A stretch of 64,000 bases of DNA, taken from the NCBI RefSeq assembly GCF_003605385.1, contig NZ_QYTV02000003.1:186001-250000 (forward strand), in the 5' to 3' direction. Numbering within the stretch: the first letter of the stretch is position 1; each line of letters begins with the position of its first letter. The translations under genes were made by a program, and so were the position numbers. Below, piece after piece: positions 34,280 through 43,892 of the stretch. The notes under the pieces are model-generated. The model was not told the origin of the DNA. It saw only the letters and a list, made by a program, of their open reading frames with translations, and searched no databases. This DNA comes from Siminovitchia acidinfaciens (lineage in GTDB: Bacteria; Bacillota; Bacilli; Bacillales; Bacillaceae_C).

Positions 34280-34304
34280 TCCAAATAACAAGCTATCATA
34301 ATGC

Positions 34305-34335
34305 AAAGTCCTGGTTTTTAACCAGGGCTTTTGTC
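34305..34335 (+). terminator. Terminator after receptor 3
   Basis: Stem AAAGTCCTGGT/ACCAGGGCTTT with one G-T pair, then TTG-rich tail. Confidence 0.8.
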
Positions 34336-34376
34336 GTTGGTTTAAATATCGGAAAAATGAATATTTCATGACCTGC

Positions 34377-34403
34377 TAAAAAAATCCAAGTATATGCCGA
34401 TAA
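34377..34403 (+). promoter_or_regulatory. Sigma-D-type promoter of the che operon
   Basis: TAAA (34377-34380), exactly 15 bases, GCCGATAA (34396-34403). This is a near-perfect sigma-D element placed before cheW, so the whole operon to cheB is probably expressed with motility genes. Confidence 0.85.
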
Positions 34404-34545
34404 AAACAATGTAGTTAATATATTAAATTAGTAATGCAAGTATTCCAGTTTTTATCTAAAAATTAATTAGCGGTGGATCAAAAGACCCATCCACCTACTT
34501 GATGCAGGGTGGCAGATTACATTTTTAAAAGAGGGAGGGAGATCG

Positions 34546-34989
34546 TTGAGTACGAAGGATGAACAATATGTCGTATTTGTTGTTAATCAAAACCATTACG
34601 CAATTTCCATTCATGATGTTTCTGAAATTATTCGAATGCAAACTGTCAAATGGGTGCCCAATTCACGCGAGGAGTTTTTGGGTGTCATTCATCTTAGAGA
34701 ACAAATTATTCCGATTATCAGTCTACACCGGGTTTTTTCAGAAAAAGAAAAAACAATCGATTCAAAGACTAGAATGATTGTTTTACAAACCAATGGCCAG
34801 GAACTGGGGTTTGTAGTGGATGAAGTGGATCATGTCATGTTCTTACCAGACGAACACATCAGTCCGGCACCGCACCTTTCGCAAAGTGAGTGGATCAATG
34901 GGGTTTACCATCATGATGATAGAACAATTGCTTTGCTTAACTTACAGACATTATTGCAGCACGTTGACGTTCAAAAAGCTTTAGATTAA
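34546..34989 (+). CDS. cheW: CheW-type coupling protein (first copy)
   Basis: 147 residues from TTG 34546 (GAGGGAGGG upstream). A single CheW domain: [47 protein letters not shown], and [16 protein letters not shown]. It links receptors to CheA in the signalling array. It differs in sequence from the second CheW at 36687 (141 aa). It is the first gene of the operon and lies 29 bases before receptor 4. Confidence 0.92.
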   Translation: MSTKDEQYVVFVVNQNHYAISIHDVSEIIRMQTVKWVPNSREEFLGVIHLREQIIPIISLHRVFSEKEKTIDSKTRMIVLQTNGQELGFVVDEVDHVMFLPDEHISPAPHLSQSEWINGVYHHDDRTIALLNLQTLLQHVDVQKALD

Positions 34990-35018
34990 TACAACTTATT
35001 AATGGGGAAGTGTCAAGG

Positions 35019-36605
35019 GTGAAGTACTTTAAAGCATTTAATAATTTGAAAACGGCAACCAAAATACTGTCGGTTTTTATCCTCGTTGCGATACTGCAAA
35101 TTGGCATCAATTTTTTCGGGCTGTCCAATATGGGCAAGCTGAACGATAGTATGGGAGAAATGTACAACGACAGAATTAAACGGATTGAAATCATGTCGGA
35201 TAATAAGCTGCTGCTTCAGGAATTGAGAATCAAATGGCGAGATGTGTACATAGCTGATTCAAGTGAAGAGCTAATGGTATCTGTAAACAAAATAAGGTCG
35301 CAGATAGAGCAAAATATAGAAGTATACAGCAAAAGCTCCTTGTCAAATGAACAAAAAAGGGTGTTGGAAGAATTTGAGCCTGCGTTCGTGGCATTCAATA
35401 ATGCTTACGATGAATCTATCAGAGCGATTGTCGATGAAAAAGCAGATTATAAAAGTTATATTGGCGGTGACTTATTAAATTATCAAAATAAGTTGATCGG
35501 AATCGTCAATCAATTGGCGGAAATGGAATCAGCCAGTGCAGGAGAAACATATAAAGCTTCGGAAGCCGCTTATCATTCTACACAGCTTATTGCCATTTCC
35601 GTTATCATTATTGTTTTGATTTTTAGCATTGGAATGGGGATTTTGATTTCAAGGGCCATTTCCCGTCCGCTAAACGAGGTAGTCGGACTTGTAGAAAAAG
35701 TGGCAGACGGGGATTTGACGAAAACGGCAGATATACATTCAAAAGATGAAGTGGGCATGTTGGCTCAATCCGTCAATACTATGGTGCTAAATTTAAGGGC
35801 GACGGTCCAAAACATTTTAAGTGCAGCTGAAAATCTATCGGCTTCCTCCGAGCAGGTATCCGCAAGTACGGAAGAGATAGCGAGCGCAAGTTCCAATCAG
35901 GCGAACGCCGCCCAAACGATGAATGAACTGTTCAGGGAATTGTCCGATGCGATCAATGCTGTCGCACAAAATACCGAGCAGGCAGCGGAACTTGCGAACA
36001 AGACGATACAAATTGCGCAGGATGGTGAAAAAGTGGTCCTGTCTTCCGTGGATGGAGCTAATGTTGTAAGTGAGCAGATGTCCCAATTGGAGAAAGATTC
36101 CAATAGAATCGGAGAAATCATCGAAGTGATCGACGATATAGCGGATCAAACGAATCTTTTGGCGCTCAATGCAGCCATTGAAGCAGCCCGGGCGGGAGAA
36201 CAAGGGCGTGGATTTGCCGTTGTGGCAGACGAGGTACGAAAATTGGCGGAACGCAGCGGAGAAGCGACGAAACAGATTACAACAATCATCAAGGGCATGC
36301 AGGAAAACACGGCGCTCAGTGTCAAATCCGTTCAGGAAGGACTTGCTTTTACACAGCAATCGGGCGAAGCTTTTGAAAATATTATTCATATGGTGAATGA
36401 TACAGGAAACAAAGTGACGGAAATTGCTGGAGCCAGCGAGGAGCAGGCGGCCCAGTCGACAGAAGTACTTACGTTCATTGAAAGCATTTCCGCTGCGACC
36501 GAGGAAGCGACAGCAAGCAGTGAGGAAACTGCATCAACCGCTCAGTCGCTCACTGATCTAGCAGAGGAATTGAATGCATCGGTAGCTGCTTTTAAAATAA
36601 ATTGA
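35019..36605 (+). CDS. Methyl-accepting chemotaxis protein 4
   Basis: 528 residues from GTG 35019, which aligns with the starts of its paralogues and lies 8 bases after GGGGAAG; GTG 35010 is an alternative that would overlap the site. N-terminus [16 protein letters not shown], membrane helix, about 150-residue ectodomain, second helix, HAMP ([15 protein letters not shown]) and signalling domain. The last about 280 residues are almost identical to receptor 3 while the ectodomain is not, which fits gene conversion of the signalling half. The only receptor inside the che operon, so possibly the default partner of this CheA. Confidence 0.93.
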   Translation: MKYFKAFNNLKTATKILSVFILVAILQIGINFFGLSNMGKLNDSMGEMYNDRIKRIEIMSDNKLLLQELRIKWRDVYIADSSEELMVSVNKIRSQIEQNIEVYSKSSLSNEQKRVLEEFEPAFVAFNNAYDESIRAIVDEKADYKSYIGGDLLNYQNKLIGIVNQLAEMESASAGETYKASEAAYHSTQLIAISVIIIVLIFSIGMGILISRAISRPLNEVVGLVEKVADGDLTKTADIHSKDEVGMLAQSVNTMVLNLRATVQNILSAAENLSASSEQVSASTEEIASASSNQANAAQTMNELFRELSDAINAVAQNTEQAAELANKTIQIAQDGEKVVLSSVDGANVVSEQMSQLEKDSNRIGEIIEVIDDIADQTNLLALNAAIEAARAGEQGRGFAVVADEVRKLAERSGEATKQITTIIKGMQENTALSVKSVQEGLAFTQQSGEAFENIIHMVNDTGNKVTEIAGASEEQAAQSTEVLTFIESISAATEEATASSEETASTAQSLTDLAEELNASVAAFKIN

Positions 36606-36620
36606 TTGAGAGATAGAATT

Positions 36621-36650
36621 TCACCCCCCAATGGAACGATTGGGGGTGAA
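36621..36650 (+). other. Intercistronic hairpin between receptor 4 and second cheW
   Basis: Strong stem TCACCCCCCAAT/ATTGGGGGTGA, loop GGAACG, without a T-run. It is probably an RNA stability or processing element rather than a terminator. Confidence 0.6.
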
Positions 36651-36686
36651 TTGTAAACAGTGAAAAACTATAAGAAGGTGAAATGG

Positions 36687-37112
36687 ATGAGCGTTGTTAG
36701 TCAGGAACAATACGTTGCAATTGGTATCGGAACGGAAAAATATGCAATCAGAATACATGATATTGAAGAGATCATACGAATGCAGGATATTACGAAAATA
36801 CCGAATGTCCAGGCTCATATAAAAGGAGTCATTAACCTGAGAGGAAGGATTATTCCAGTCGTCAGCCTGCGTCATCGTTTCGGATTGAATGAGGACGAGT
36901 ATACAAAAGACACTCGGATTGTTGTTGTCAAATATGCAGATGAGATGATTGGGATCGTTGTAGACAGCGTCAGCCAGGTGACGATGTTCAGTGAGATTCA
37001 GCAGCCCCCTGAGACGTTAGGAGATTCAAAAGGGTCATTCTTCTCCGGTATAGGAAAAGTGGATGATGAACTTGTCAGCATATTAAACTTGGATAAAGTG
37101 CTCCAACAATAG
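36687..37112 (+). CDS. cheW: CheW-type coupling protein (second copy)
   Basis: 141 residues from ATG 36687 behind AGAAGGTGA; an upstream in-frame GTG at 36660 would include this site. Same domain as the first copy but diverged: EQYVAIGIGTEKYAIRIHDIEEIIRM, VINLRGRIIPVVSLRHRFG, IGIVVDSVSQVTMF. Two different CheW proteins in one operon suggest a mixed array or separate receptor pairing. cheA follows 14 bases later. Confidence 0.92.
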   Translation: MSVVSQEQYVAIGIGTEKYAIRIHDIEEIIRMQDITKIPNVQAHIKGVINLRGRIIPVVSLRHRFGLNEDEYTKDTRIVVVKYADEMIGIVVDSVSQVTMFSEIQQPPETLGDSKGSFFSGIGKVDDELVSILNLDKVLQQ

Positions 37113-37126
37113 GATGTGGATAAAAT

Positions 37127-39220
37127 ATGGATACATTTGATTTAAGCGAGTTTTTGGGTATTTTCATAGATGAAGTGGATGAACAACTGGATATTATTGA
37201 CCAGGAGATACTTGTTCTTGAACAAGAAGGGGAATCGCCGGAAGTCATTCAGAGGCTTTTTAGAGCGGCACATACATTAAAAGGTTCTTCAGCTACTATG
37301 GGCTTTGAGGATATGACGAAGCTAACTCATGAAATGGAGCATTTGCTGGATCATGTCCGCAACAACAAATTGTCTGTCACTCCTGATCTAATCAATCTTT
37401 TATTCAAATGTTTGGACGGGTTGAAGCAGTTGAAAGATGAAATCGTATCAGGCGAAGAAGAAAGGACTGATATTACTCCGCTGATTGAAGAAGTGGAGAA
37501 CTTTTCAGCCGGAAAACCGCCGTTACAAGTCGAGGAAAAAGACACCTCTACTCTTTCTTCAGCTATTAACCAAGAAGAAATTGAATCTTTCGAGGGACAG
37601 GGCCTACATATTTATGAGCTTGCCATACATATTGCAGCAGAATGTGAAATGAAGTCAATCCGTGCGTTTTTAATAAAAAATCAGCTTGAGTCGCTCGGAG
37701 CAGAGATCATTCAATCAGTTCCTAACTTTGACAACCCGGAAAATGACGAAGAGGATTATGAAAAAATCCAATTTCTCCTTGCCTCTCAACAAGGCGAGTC
37801 GGAAATTACAGAGACCGTGAAAACCATGATGGATGTCGATGAAGTTGTAGTTTCCACATTGGGTCAGGAGGCTGTCAATGAAACAGCATCCGCGGTTGAG
37901 GTGGAAGAAGAGCTAGAAAAATCAGCTGAATCAGCTCTAACGGAAAAAGAACCTAAACCGATGGCTGTCCATCCTGAAGTCAAGCAGGCTGCTTCAAAAT
38001 CCACGAAAAAAAAGCCGGCCCAAAGTAAGCAGCAGGCACAAACAATCAGGGTAGATGTGGACCGTTTGGAACATCTTATGAATCTGGTAGGAGAATTGGT
38101 CATTGACCAGACAAGGATCAGCCAGGTAAGTGGTTTGCTTCATAATCGTTATACCGAAGATGATACAGTTGATGACCTGGTACAAGTATCCGATCATGTT
38201 GCCCGCGTTATCGGGGAGCTGCAGGAAAGTGTCATGAAAGTTCGGATGCTGCCAATTAGACAGCTGTTCAGCAGATTTCCGAGAATGGTCCGTGATCTTG
38301 CGCAGAATTTGGATAAGGACATAGACCTCGTCATTGAAGGGCAAGAAACGGAATTGGACCGTACGGTTATAGAAAAAATCGGAGATCCATTGATTCATCT
38401 GATTAGAAATGCCGTTGACCATGGGCTTGAATCAAAAGCAGACCGTATCGCAGCAAATAAGTCGGAAAAAGGCGTCTTGCGCATTACGGCAAGCCATGAG
38501 GAGAACCAGGTTGTCATTACCGTGGGTGATGACGGTGCAGGTATCGATCCTGAAAAAATGAAGGCGTCGGCAGTGAAAAAGGGTGTCATCAGTGCCGAGG
38601 AAGCTGAAAAGCTTACTGACGACGAAGCTGCGTACCTCATTTTCCGCCCTGGTTTTTCAACCGCTAAAGAAGTGAGTGACGTATCAGGACGGGGAGTCGG
38701 GATGGACATCGTACGAAGTCACATTGAAAGCTTGAACGGAATTATAGAGCTGAATACGGAGCTGGGAAAAGGTACAACTTTTAAAATTAAACTTCCATTG
38801 ACATTGGCTATCATTACAGGCCTAATCATCAGATTGGCAGACAGGACATTTATTTTGCCTATGAGCAATGTTGTTGAAATTGTCCGCATCCACCCTGATA
38901 CAATCCAAACAATCAAAGGCAAATCAATTGTTGTTGTCAGGGAGCAGGTGCTGCCAGTCGTATGGCTCCATGATCTGTTACAAATCCAGCGCACAGACCC
39001 GGGAGACCGGCAGCTGCCGGTTGTTATCGTAGCTGTAGGTGAAAAAAGAATTGCATTGATTGTGGATGAACTGCAAGGAAACCAGGAAATAGTCGTAAAA
39101 TCCCTAGGGAAATATATAGGGAAAATAAACGGAGTATCAGGTGCAACCATTTTGGGAGACGGCCGCGTGGAATTGATTTTAGAAGTGGCTGGCATCAATA
39201 GAATGCTCAATAATGTTTAA
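37127..39220 (+). CDS. cheA: CheA sensor histidine kinase
   Basis: 697 residues, a full CheA. P1 phosphotransfer domain with His49 in RLFRAAHTLKGSSATMGF; a P2-like region of about 160-250; a Lys/Gln-rich linker (KKKPAQSKQQAQ); P3 dimerisation; P4 ATP-binding with HLIRNAVDHGLE, VGDDGAGID and GRGVGMDIV; P5 CheW-like domain (PLTLAIITGLIIRLADRTFILPM). It phosphorylates CheY and CheB in response to receptors. It appears fully functional. The set cheW-mcp-cheW-cheA-cheY-cheX-cheR-cheB is more like a complete separate pathway than the B. subtilis fla/che arrangement. Confidence 0.95.
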   Translation: MDTFDLSEFLGIFIDEVDEQLDIIDQEILVLEQEGESPEVIQRLFRAAHTLKGSSATMGFEDMTKLTHEMEHLLDHVRNNKLSVTPDLINLLFKCLDGLKQLKDEIVSGEEERTDITPLIEEVENFSAGKPPLQVEEKDTSTLSSAINQEEIESFEGQGLHIYELAIHIAAECEMKSIRAFLIKNQLESLGAEIIQSVPNFDNPENDEEDYEKIQFLLASQQGESEITETVKTMMDVDEVVVSTLGQEAVNETASAVEVEEELEKSAESALTEKEPKPMAVHPEVKQAASKSTKKKPAQSKQQAQTIRVDVDRLEHLMNLVGELVIDQTRISQVSGLLHNRYTEDDTVDDLVQVSDHVARVIGELQESVMKVRMLPIRQLFSRFPRMVRDLAQNLDKDIDLVIEGQETELDRTVIEKIGDPLIHLIRNAVDHGLESKADRIAANKSEKGVLRITASHEENQVVITVGDDGAGIDPEKMKASAVKKGVISAEEAEKLTDDEAAYLIFRPGFSTAKEVSDVSGRGVGMDIVRSHIESLNGIIELNTELGKGTTFKIKLPLTLAIITGLIIRLADRTFILPMSNVVEIVRIHPDTIQTIKGKSIVVVREQVLPVVWLHDLLQIQRTDPGDRQLPVVIVAVGEKRIALIVDELQGNQEIVVKSLGKYIGKINGVSGATILGDGRVELILEVAGINRMLNNV

Positions 39221-39246
39221 AATTCATAGATTGGAAGTGGAAATAA

Positions 39247-39606
39247 ATGAAAATATTAATTGTTGATGATGCTGCGTTTATGCGCATGACTTTACGAAAA
39301 ATGTTGGAGGAGTTTGGTCATGAGGTGATCGGTGAAGCTGTTGATGGCAATGATGCTGTAGAAAAATATAAAGAATTGAAGCCTGATTTGGTGACAATGG
39401 ATATAACAATGCCGAACAAAGACGGAATAACGGCCACAAAAGAAATCAAACAATACGACCCGAACGCTAAAGTGCTCATTTCTTCAGCAATGGGGCAGGA
39501 ATCAATGGTAAAAGAAGCGATTATCGCTGGCGCATTGGACTTTATTGTTAAGCCCATCAATCCGCAAAGGATGATGAATGCGATAGCCAAAATCGGCAAG
39601 AGCTGA
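39247..39606 (+). CDS. cheY: CheY response regulator
   Basis: 119 residues, a single receiver domain with Asp7-Asp8, phospho-acceptor Asp52 (LVTMDITMP), Ser80 region (LISSAMGQ) and Lys102 (VKPINP). Phospho-CheY would bind the flagellar switch. A GGAAGTGG-type site precedes ATG 39247. A hairpin terminator immediately after the gene may lower expression of the genes downstream. Confidence 0.95.
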   Translation: MKILIVDDAAFMRMTLRKMLEEFGHEVIGEAVDGNDAVEKYKELKPDLVTMDITMPNKDGITATKEIKQYDPNAKVLISSAMGQESMVKEAIIAGALDFIVKPINPQRMMNAIAKIGKS

Positions 39607-39627
39607 AGCTGGTCCAAACACGATGGG

Positions 39628-39658
39628 AGAAGGATGACCAACGTCGTCCTTCTTTATT
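39628..39658 (+). terminator. Hairpin after cheY (possible attenuator)
   Basis: Stem AGAAGGATGAC/GTCGTCCTTCT with one wobble, loop CAAC, followed by TTATT. It separates cheY from cheX. Confidence 0.65.
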
Positions 39659-39681
39659 ACAGGAACATGGAGTTGAAGGAC

Positions 39682-40137
39682 ATGAAAGTGATAGATATAG
39701 ATCCTTTTTTGCAGTCTTCCGCATTTGTCTTTGAGCAGTTTCAAATTACCTGTAAAAATGAAAATAAGGAATATGAGTCCAATTCAGATGCCGATGTATT
39801 AACAATGATCGGGCTAACCGGAGATATAAGGGGACAGGTCCTGATCCGATTCCCCGTACAGACAGGCATGAAGATTGCCTCTGCCATGATGGGCGGCATA
39901 GAAGTCTCTCACTTGGACCAAATGGTACAAAGCGCATTATTGGAACTGACCAACATGATTTGCGGAAATGCTTTGACTATATACACACAGCGGGGGTTCG
40001 CTTTGAATATCACCCCACCTACTTTGCTTGTAGGAAAGTCTATTGAAGTGTCCGGAGCCGAAGTTAATACATTATCCGCCATATTGACTATTGATCATAC
40101 AGAAACAGCTGAAATAAGCGTGATGTTTGAAAAGTAA
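39682..40137 (+). CDS. cheX: CheX-type CheY-P phosphatase
   Basis: 151 residues from ATG 39682, whose MKVIDIDPFLQSSAFVFEQ opening fits CheX proteins; ATG 39667 and 39634 are alternatives, the last lying inside the hairpin. CheX/CheC fold with the catalytic ExxN motif in LLELTNMICGNA and GQVLIRFPVQTGMKIASAMMGG. It would dephosphorylate CheY-P. Bacillus usually uses CheC and FliY for this; CheX, common in Borrelia and Thermotoga, indicates a distinct pathway. cheR starts in its wake. Confidence 0.85.
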   Translation: MKVIDIDPFLQSSAFVFEQFQITCKNENKEYESNSDADVLTMIGLTGDIRGQVLIRFPVQTGMKIASAMMGGIEVSHLDQMVQSALLELTNMICGNALTIYTQRGFALNITPPTLLVGKSIEVSGAEVNTLSAILTIDHTETAEISVMFEK

Positions 40138-40156
40138 AAAAGCCGAAGGTGAAGCA

Positions 40157-40948
40157 ATGCTTGAAGTAATAGACAAAAATCAAGATTATGATTTTTTCAT
40201 TCAGAGAATAAAAAGAAAAACAAACATAGATCTGAACTCATATAAAGAAGACCAGATGAAGCGTCGATTGGAAGCTTTGAAAAACAGAAAAGGCTTCCGC
40301 ACATTTGATGATTTCTATAAAGCAATGATGCAGGATGAAATGCTGTATGAAGAATTTTTAAATCATATGACGATTAACGTCACAGAGTTTTTCCGGAATC
40401 CTTCCCGTTGGGAAGTTCTAGAAAAGAAAATCATCCCTGAATTATTAAAGAATAAACAACGGATCAAATGCTGGAGCGCTGCCTGCTCAACAGGGGAAGA
40501 ACCATACAGCATGGCTATGCTGCTATCTTCATTCATGGACTGGAAAGATATTCGGGTTTTGGCGACAGACATCAATCAAAAGGTCATCAATCAAGCGAAG
40601 TCAGGCGAGTATAAAGAAACCACGCTAAAAAATCTTTCGCCTCTGTATCGGGATAAATTTTTTACTGATATGGGCGGCCACTACCTGATTTCCGATAAGT
40701 TGAGAAAAAGCGTTCAATTTAAACAGCAAAATTTGCTGTCAGATCCTTTTGAACAGGGCTTTGACTTAATCTTCTGCCGCAATGTTCTTATCTATTTTAC
40801 AGATGAGGCAAAAGACCTTCTGTTTCAAAAGTTCAGCAAGGCACTAAATAAAGGCGGATACCTTTTCGTTGGCGGCTCTGAGCAAATCTTTCAGCCACAG
40901 AGGTACCAGTTGAAAGAGGCGGATACATTCTTTTACAAAAAGATGTAG
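40157..40948 (+). CDS. cheR: CheR chemoreceptor methyltransferase
   Basis: 263 residues from ATG 40157 behind GAAGGTGA; upstream TTG 40127 would overlap cheX. N-terminal helical domain (YDFFIQRIKRKTNIDLNSYKEDQMKRRLE) then the SAM-binding methyltransferase with FFRNPSRWEVLE, WSAACSTGEEPYSMAM, VLATDINQ and FDLIFCRNVLIYF. It methylates Glu residues of the receptors for adaptation. No TPR extension. Confidence 0.95.
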   Translation: MLEVIDKNQDYDFFIQRIKRKTNIDLNSYKEDQMKRRLEALKNRKGFRTFDDFYKAMMQDEMLYEEFLNHMTINVTEFFRNPSRWEVLEKKIIPELLKNKQRIKCWSAACSTGEEPYSMAMLLSSFMDWKDIRVLATDINQKVINQAKSGEYKETTLKNLSPLYRDKFFTDMGGHYLISDKLRKSVQFKQQNLLSDPFEQGFDLIFCRNVLIYFTDEAKDLLFQKFSKALNKGGYLFVGGSEQIFQPQRYQLKEADTFFYKKM

Positions 40949-40959
40949 GAGAGATTGTT

Positions 40960-42045
40960 ATGTTGAAAATTAAGGTACTTATCGTTGACGATTCCATCTT
41001 CATGCGAAAACTTATTTCGGATTTCGTATCTAAAGATGATCGTTTGCAAGTGGTTGGAACAGCGAAAAACGGCTTGGAGGCCATTAAGCTGACAGGGGAA
41101 TTGAAGCCTGATGTGATCACGATGGATGTGGAAATGCCTGAGATGGATGGGTTGACGGCACTTAGGCATATTATGCACAAGTTTCCGACTCCTGTCCTCA
41201 TGGTCAGCTCGTTGACCGAAAAAGGAGCCTTTGAAACAATCAAAGCACTGCAGCTCGGAGCCGTTGATTTCATTCAAAAGCCGTCCGGGTCTGTGTCATT
41301 GGATCTGTTTCGTGTAAGAGAAGAATTGCTTGCGAAAATCAAGGCGGTTTCCAAGGCACGTCTGTCCAAAACAGTAGAGCCAGTTTCGAAAGAAACTGTT
41401 CAGACAATAGCAAGGCCGGTTATTCCAAGAGCAGTAAAACCGCAAACAGTAAAAAAAGGTTTCGAGCAATTATTTGCGATTGGAACATCAACCGGGGGGC
41501 CGAAAGCGCTGGAAACGGTAATTACGGGACTGCCGGATGATTTTAATAATCCTGTGCTCGTAGTGCAGCATATGCCGCCAAAATTTACAGAATATCTGGC
41601 GAAAAGATTAGATGGCATATCAAAAGTGAATGTTGTTGAGGCCCAGAATAATCAAGTCATTAGTGGCGGAACCGTTTATATTGCTCCAGGCGATTACCAT
41701 ATGGAAGTCCGTCAAAGGGGCACCGAATACCGTATTTCATTAACTAAAGAACCGCAGCGGAATGGCCATCGACCATCTGTTGATGTTTTATACGACTCCG
41801 TGAGTAAACTTACTAGATTGAAACGTCATTATATCATTATGACAGGGATGGGAGGAGACGGAGCCGCGGGAATGCAGAAAGCTAAGGAAGGTGGAGCGGC
41901 TACTACGACGATCGCCGAGTCGGAAGAGACATGCATCGTTTATGGAATGCCTAAAACAGCTGTCAATCTGGGCTGTGTCGATCATGTCCTTCCACTGCAG
42001 CGCATTTCATCCAAGATAATCGAGTTATCACAGAAGACCCGTTGA
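40960..42045 (+). CDS. cheB: CheB methylesterase/deamidase response regulator
   Basis: 361 residues. Receiver domain with Asp10-Asp11 and acceptor Asp56 (VITMDVEMPEMDG), linker of about 40 residues, then the esterase domain with catalytic Ser177 (IGTSTGGPKAL), His204 (VVQHMPPKFT) and an Asp in MTGMGGDGAAGM. It removes methyl groups from receptors, balancing CheR. AGGAGAGA precedes ATG 40960. A hairpin with G-C pairs (42057-42078) ends the operon. Confidence 0.95.
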   Translation: MLKIKVLIVDDSIFMRKLISDFVSKDDRLQVVGTAKNGLEAIKLTGELKPDVITMDVEMPEMDGLTALRHIMHKFPTPVLMVSSLTEKGAFETIKALQLGAVDFIQKPSGSVSLDLFRVREELLAKIKAVSKARLSKTVEPVSKETVQTIARPVIPRAVKPQTVKKGFEQLFAIGTSTGGPKALETVITGLPDDFNNPVLVVQHMPPKFTEYLAKRLDGISKVNVVEAQNNQVISGGTVYIAPGDYHMEVRQRGTEYRISLTKEPQRNGHRPSVDVLYDSVSKLTRLKRHYIIMTGMGGDGAAGMQKAKEGGAATTTIAESEETCIVYGMPKTAVNLGCVDHVLPLQRISSKIIELSQKTR

Positions 42046-42054
42046 TATTTATGC

Positions 42055-42085
42055 TACTCTCGGTAATTGCCGGGAGTATAAATTT
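42055..42085 (+). terminator. Probable terminator of the che operon
   Basis: Stem ACTCTCGG/CCGGGAGT (about 42055-42079) followed by a modest AT-rich tail. Confidence 0.5.
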
Positions 42086-42179
42086 ATCGTAAATTTTCAC
42101 ACTTTTATTTTTGTTTGGAATTGGCAGTTTTATATTCCGGCAGCACTATAAAGAAGCTTTTCAAAGGGGGAATGGATAA

Positions 42180-43772
42180 ATGAAGTTTTTTTCGAAGTTC
42201 TTAAATTTGAAAACAAGCGTGAAACTACTAGCAGCATTTATCCTCATTGCATTAATACAAATAGGCGGCGGATTTTTTTCGGTATACAATATGGGGAAAC
42301 TAAATGAAAACACTGAAAATATGTATGATGAAAGTTTGCAGCCAATTCAATATTTGAATGAAACAAGATATCTTTTCCAAGAATTAAAGGTAAACTGGCG
42401 TGATATTTTTATCAGCGTATCTAGCAAAGAAAGGACGAAGCTTTTGCAGGATATTAAAGAAGCCAGAAGTGAAATCAACAAAAATATCGAATTGTACAGC
42501 AAAACTTCACTTAATAAAGAACAGAAAGAATTGATGGAGAGATTTGCCACCGAATTAGAGCAATACAATAGGGAGTACGACCGATCTATTGATGTCATCA
42601 TTAATAACGATACTAAATATTTTAATCAGATGAATTTGAATAAACTTCAAATTGAATTGGGAATCATCCTCAATAAATTGATTGAAATCAACGTCGAAGA
42701 AGCGGAAAAAGAGAATAGTGATTCCGGAAATACATATACGATGGTGAAAAATATCACTTTGTTCAACATTACGCTGACTTTCATCCTATGTATCGTTTTT
42801 GGGATTCTTATTTCAAGAGTCATTGCCAGACCGCTCAACCAAGTCGTTGGGCTGGTACAGAAGGTGGCTGATGGCGATTTGACAGAAACAACTGATATTC
42901 GGACAACGGATGAAATCGGGATATTGGCACAGTCTGTTAATCGGATGATTGCCAATTTAAGAGGCATGATTCAAAACATCATTCATGCAGCTGAGAATCT
43001 GTCAGCATCTTCGGAGCAAGTGTCTGCCAGCACCGGAGAAATTGCCAGTGCGAGTGCAAATCAGGCAAATGCTGCCCAAACAATGAATGAACTTTTCAGG
43101 GAATTATCAGAAGCGATTAATGGAGTTGCTAAAAATACAGAGCATGCTGCCAAGCTGGCAAATGAAACAATCGAGATTGCACAAAATGGGGAAAAAGTAG
43201 TCCAATCCTCCGTGGATGGTGCAAACCTGGTCAGTGATCAAATGTCACTCTTGGAACTGGATTCGAACAGGATTGGAGAAATTATTGAAGTCATTGATGA
43301 CATTGCAGACCAAACGAACCTATTGGCCTTGAACGCTGCGATTGAAGCGGCTCGTGCCGGTGAGCAAGGCAGAGGATTTGCTGTAGTAGCCGACGAAGTC
43401 CGAAAACTTGCTGAACGAAGCGGGGATGCGACAAAACAGATCACTTCAATTATCAAAGAAATGCAGGAGAATACAGCACTAAGTGTAAAGGCGGTTCAGG
43501 AAGGTCTCGCTCATACAAAAAAATCTGGCGAAGCTTTTGAGCATATCATTCAAATGGTCAATGATACAGGTCACAAAGTTACGGAAATTGCGGGAACTAG
43601 CGAGGAACAGGCGGCGCAATCTGCTGAGGTTCTTACCTTTATCGAAAGCATTTCTGCTGCAACGGAAGAAGCAACTGCAAGCAGTGAGCAAACCGCTTCC
43701 ACCGCACAGGCCCTGACAGAATTGGCGGAGGAATTGAATGCATCTGTAGCAAATTTTAAGCTGAACGAGTGA
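42180..43772 (+). CDS. Methyl-accepting chemotaxis protein 5
   Basis: 530 residues from ATG 42180 (AAAGGGGGAA upstream). N-terminus [16 protein letters not shown], ectodomain with [22 protein letters not shown] (close to receptors 3 and 4), membrane helices at about 15-33 and 192-214, [18 protein letters not shown], signalling domain with [19 protein letters not shown]. More diverged in the methylation region than receptors 2-4. No clear sigma-D promoter is seen in the 130-base gap before it. A terminator follows. Confidence 0.93.
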   Translation: MKFFSKFLNLKTSVKLLAAFILIALIQIGGGFFSVYNMGKLNENTENMYDESLQPIQYLNETRYLFQELKVNWRDIFISVSSKERTKLLQDIKEARSEINKNIELYSKTSLNKEQKELMERFATELEQYNREYDRSIDVIINNDTKYFNQMNLNKLQIELGIILNKLIEINVEEAEKENSDSGNTYTMVKNITLFNITLTFILCIVFGILISRVIARPLNQVVGLVQKVADGDLTETTDIRTTDEIGILAQSVNRMIANLRGMIQNIIHAAENLSASSEQVSASTGEIASASANQANAAQTMNELFRELSEAINGVAKNTEHAAKLANETIEIAQNGEKVVQSSVDGANLVSDQMSLLELDSNRIGEIIEVIDDIADQTNLLALNAAIEAARAGEQGRGFAVVADEVRKLAERSGDATKQITSIIKEMQENTALSVKAVQEGLAHTKKSGEAFEHIIQMVNDTGHKVTEIAGTSEEQAAQSAEVLTFIESISAATEEATASSEQTASTAQALTELAEELNASVANFKLNE

Positions 43773-43789
43773 AATCAACTATTTGGTAG

Positions 43790-43822
43790 TCCTTAGCCTT
43801 ATAATGGGTTAAGGATTTTTTT
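43790..43822 (+). terminator. Terminator after receptor 5
   Basis: Stem TCCTTAGCC/GGGTTAAGGA (one mismatch), loop TTATAAT, followed by seven T. Confidence 0.8.
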
Positions 43823-43892
43823 ATGAAAAAGTTTATTTTTGCAGTGTTTCCTCTTTCTCAAACGACTTTATTATGAAACGGGGGAAAGGATA

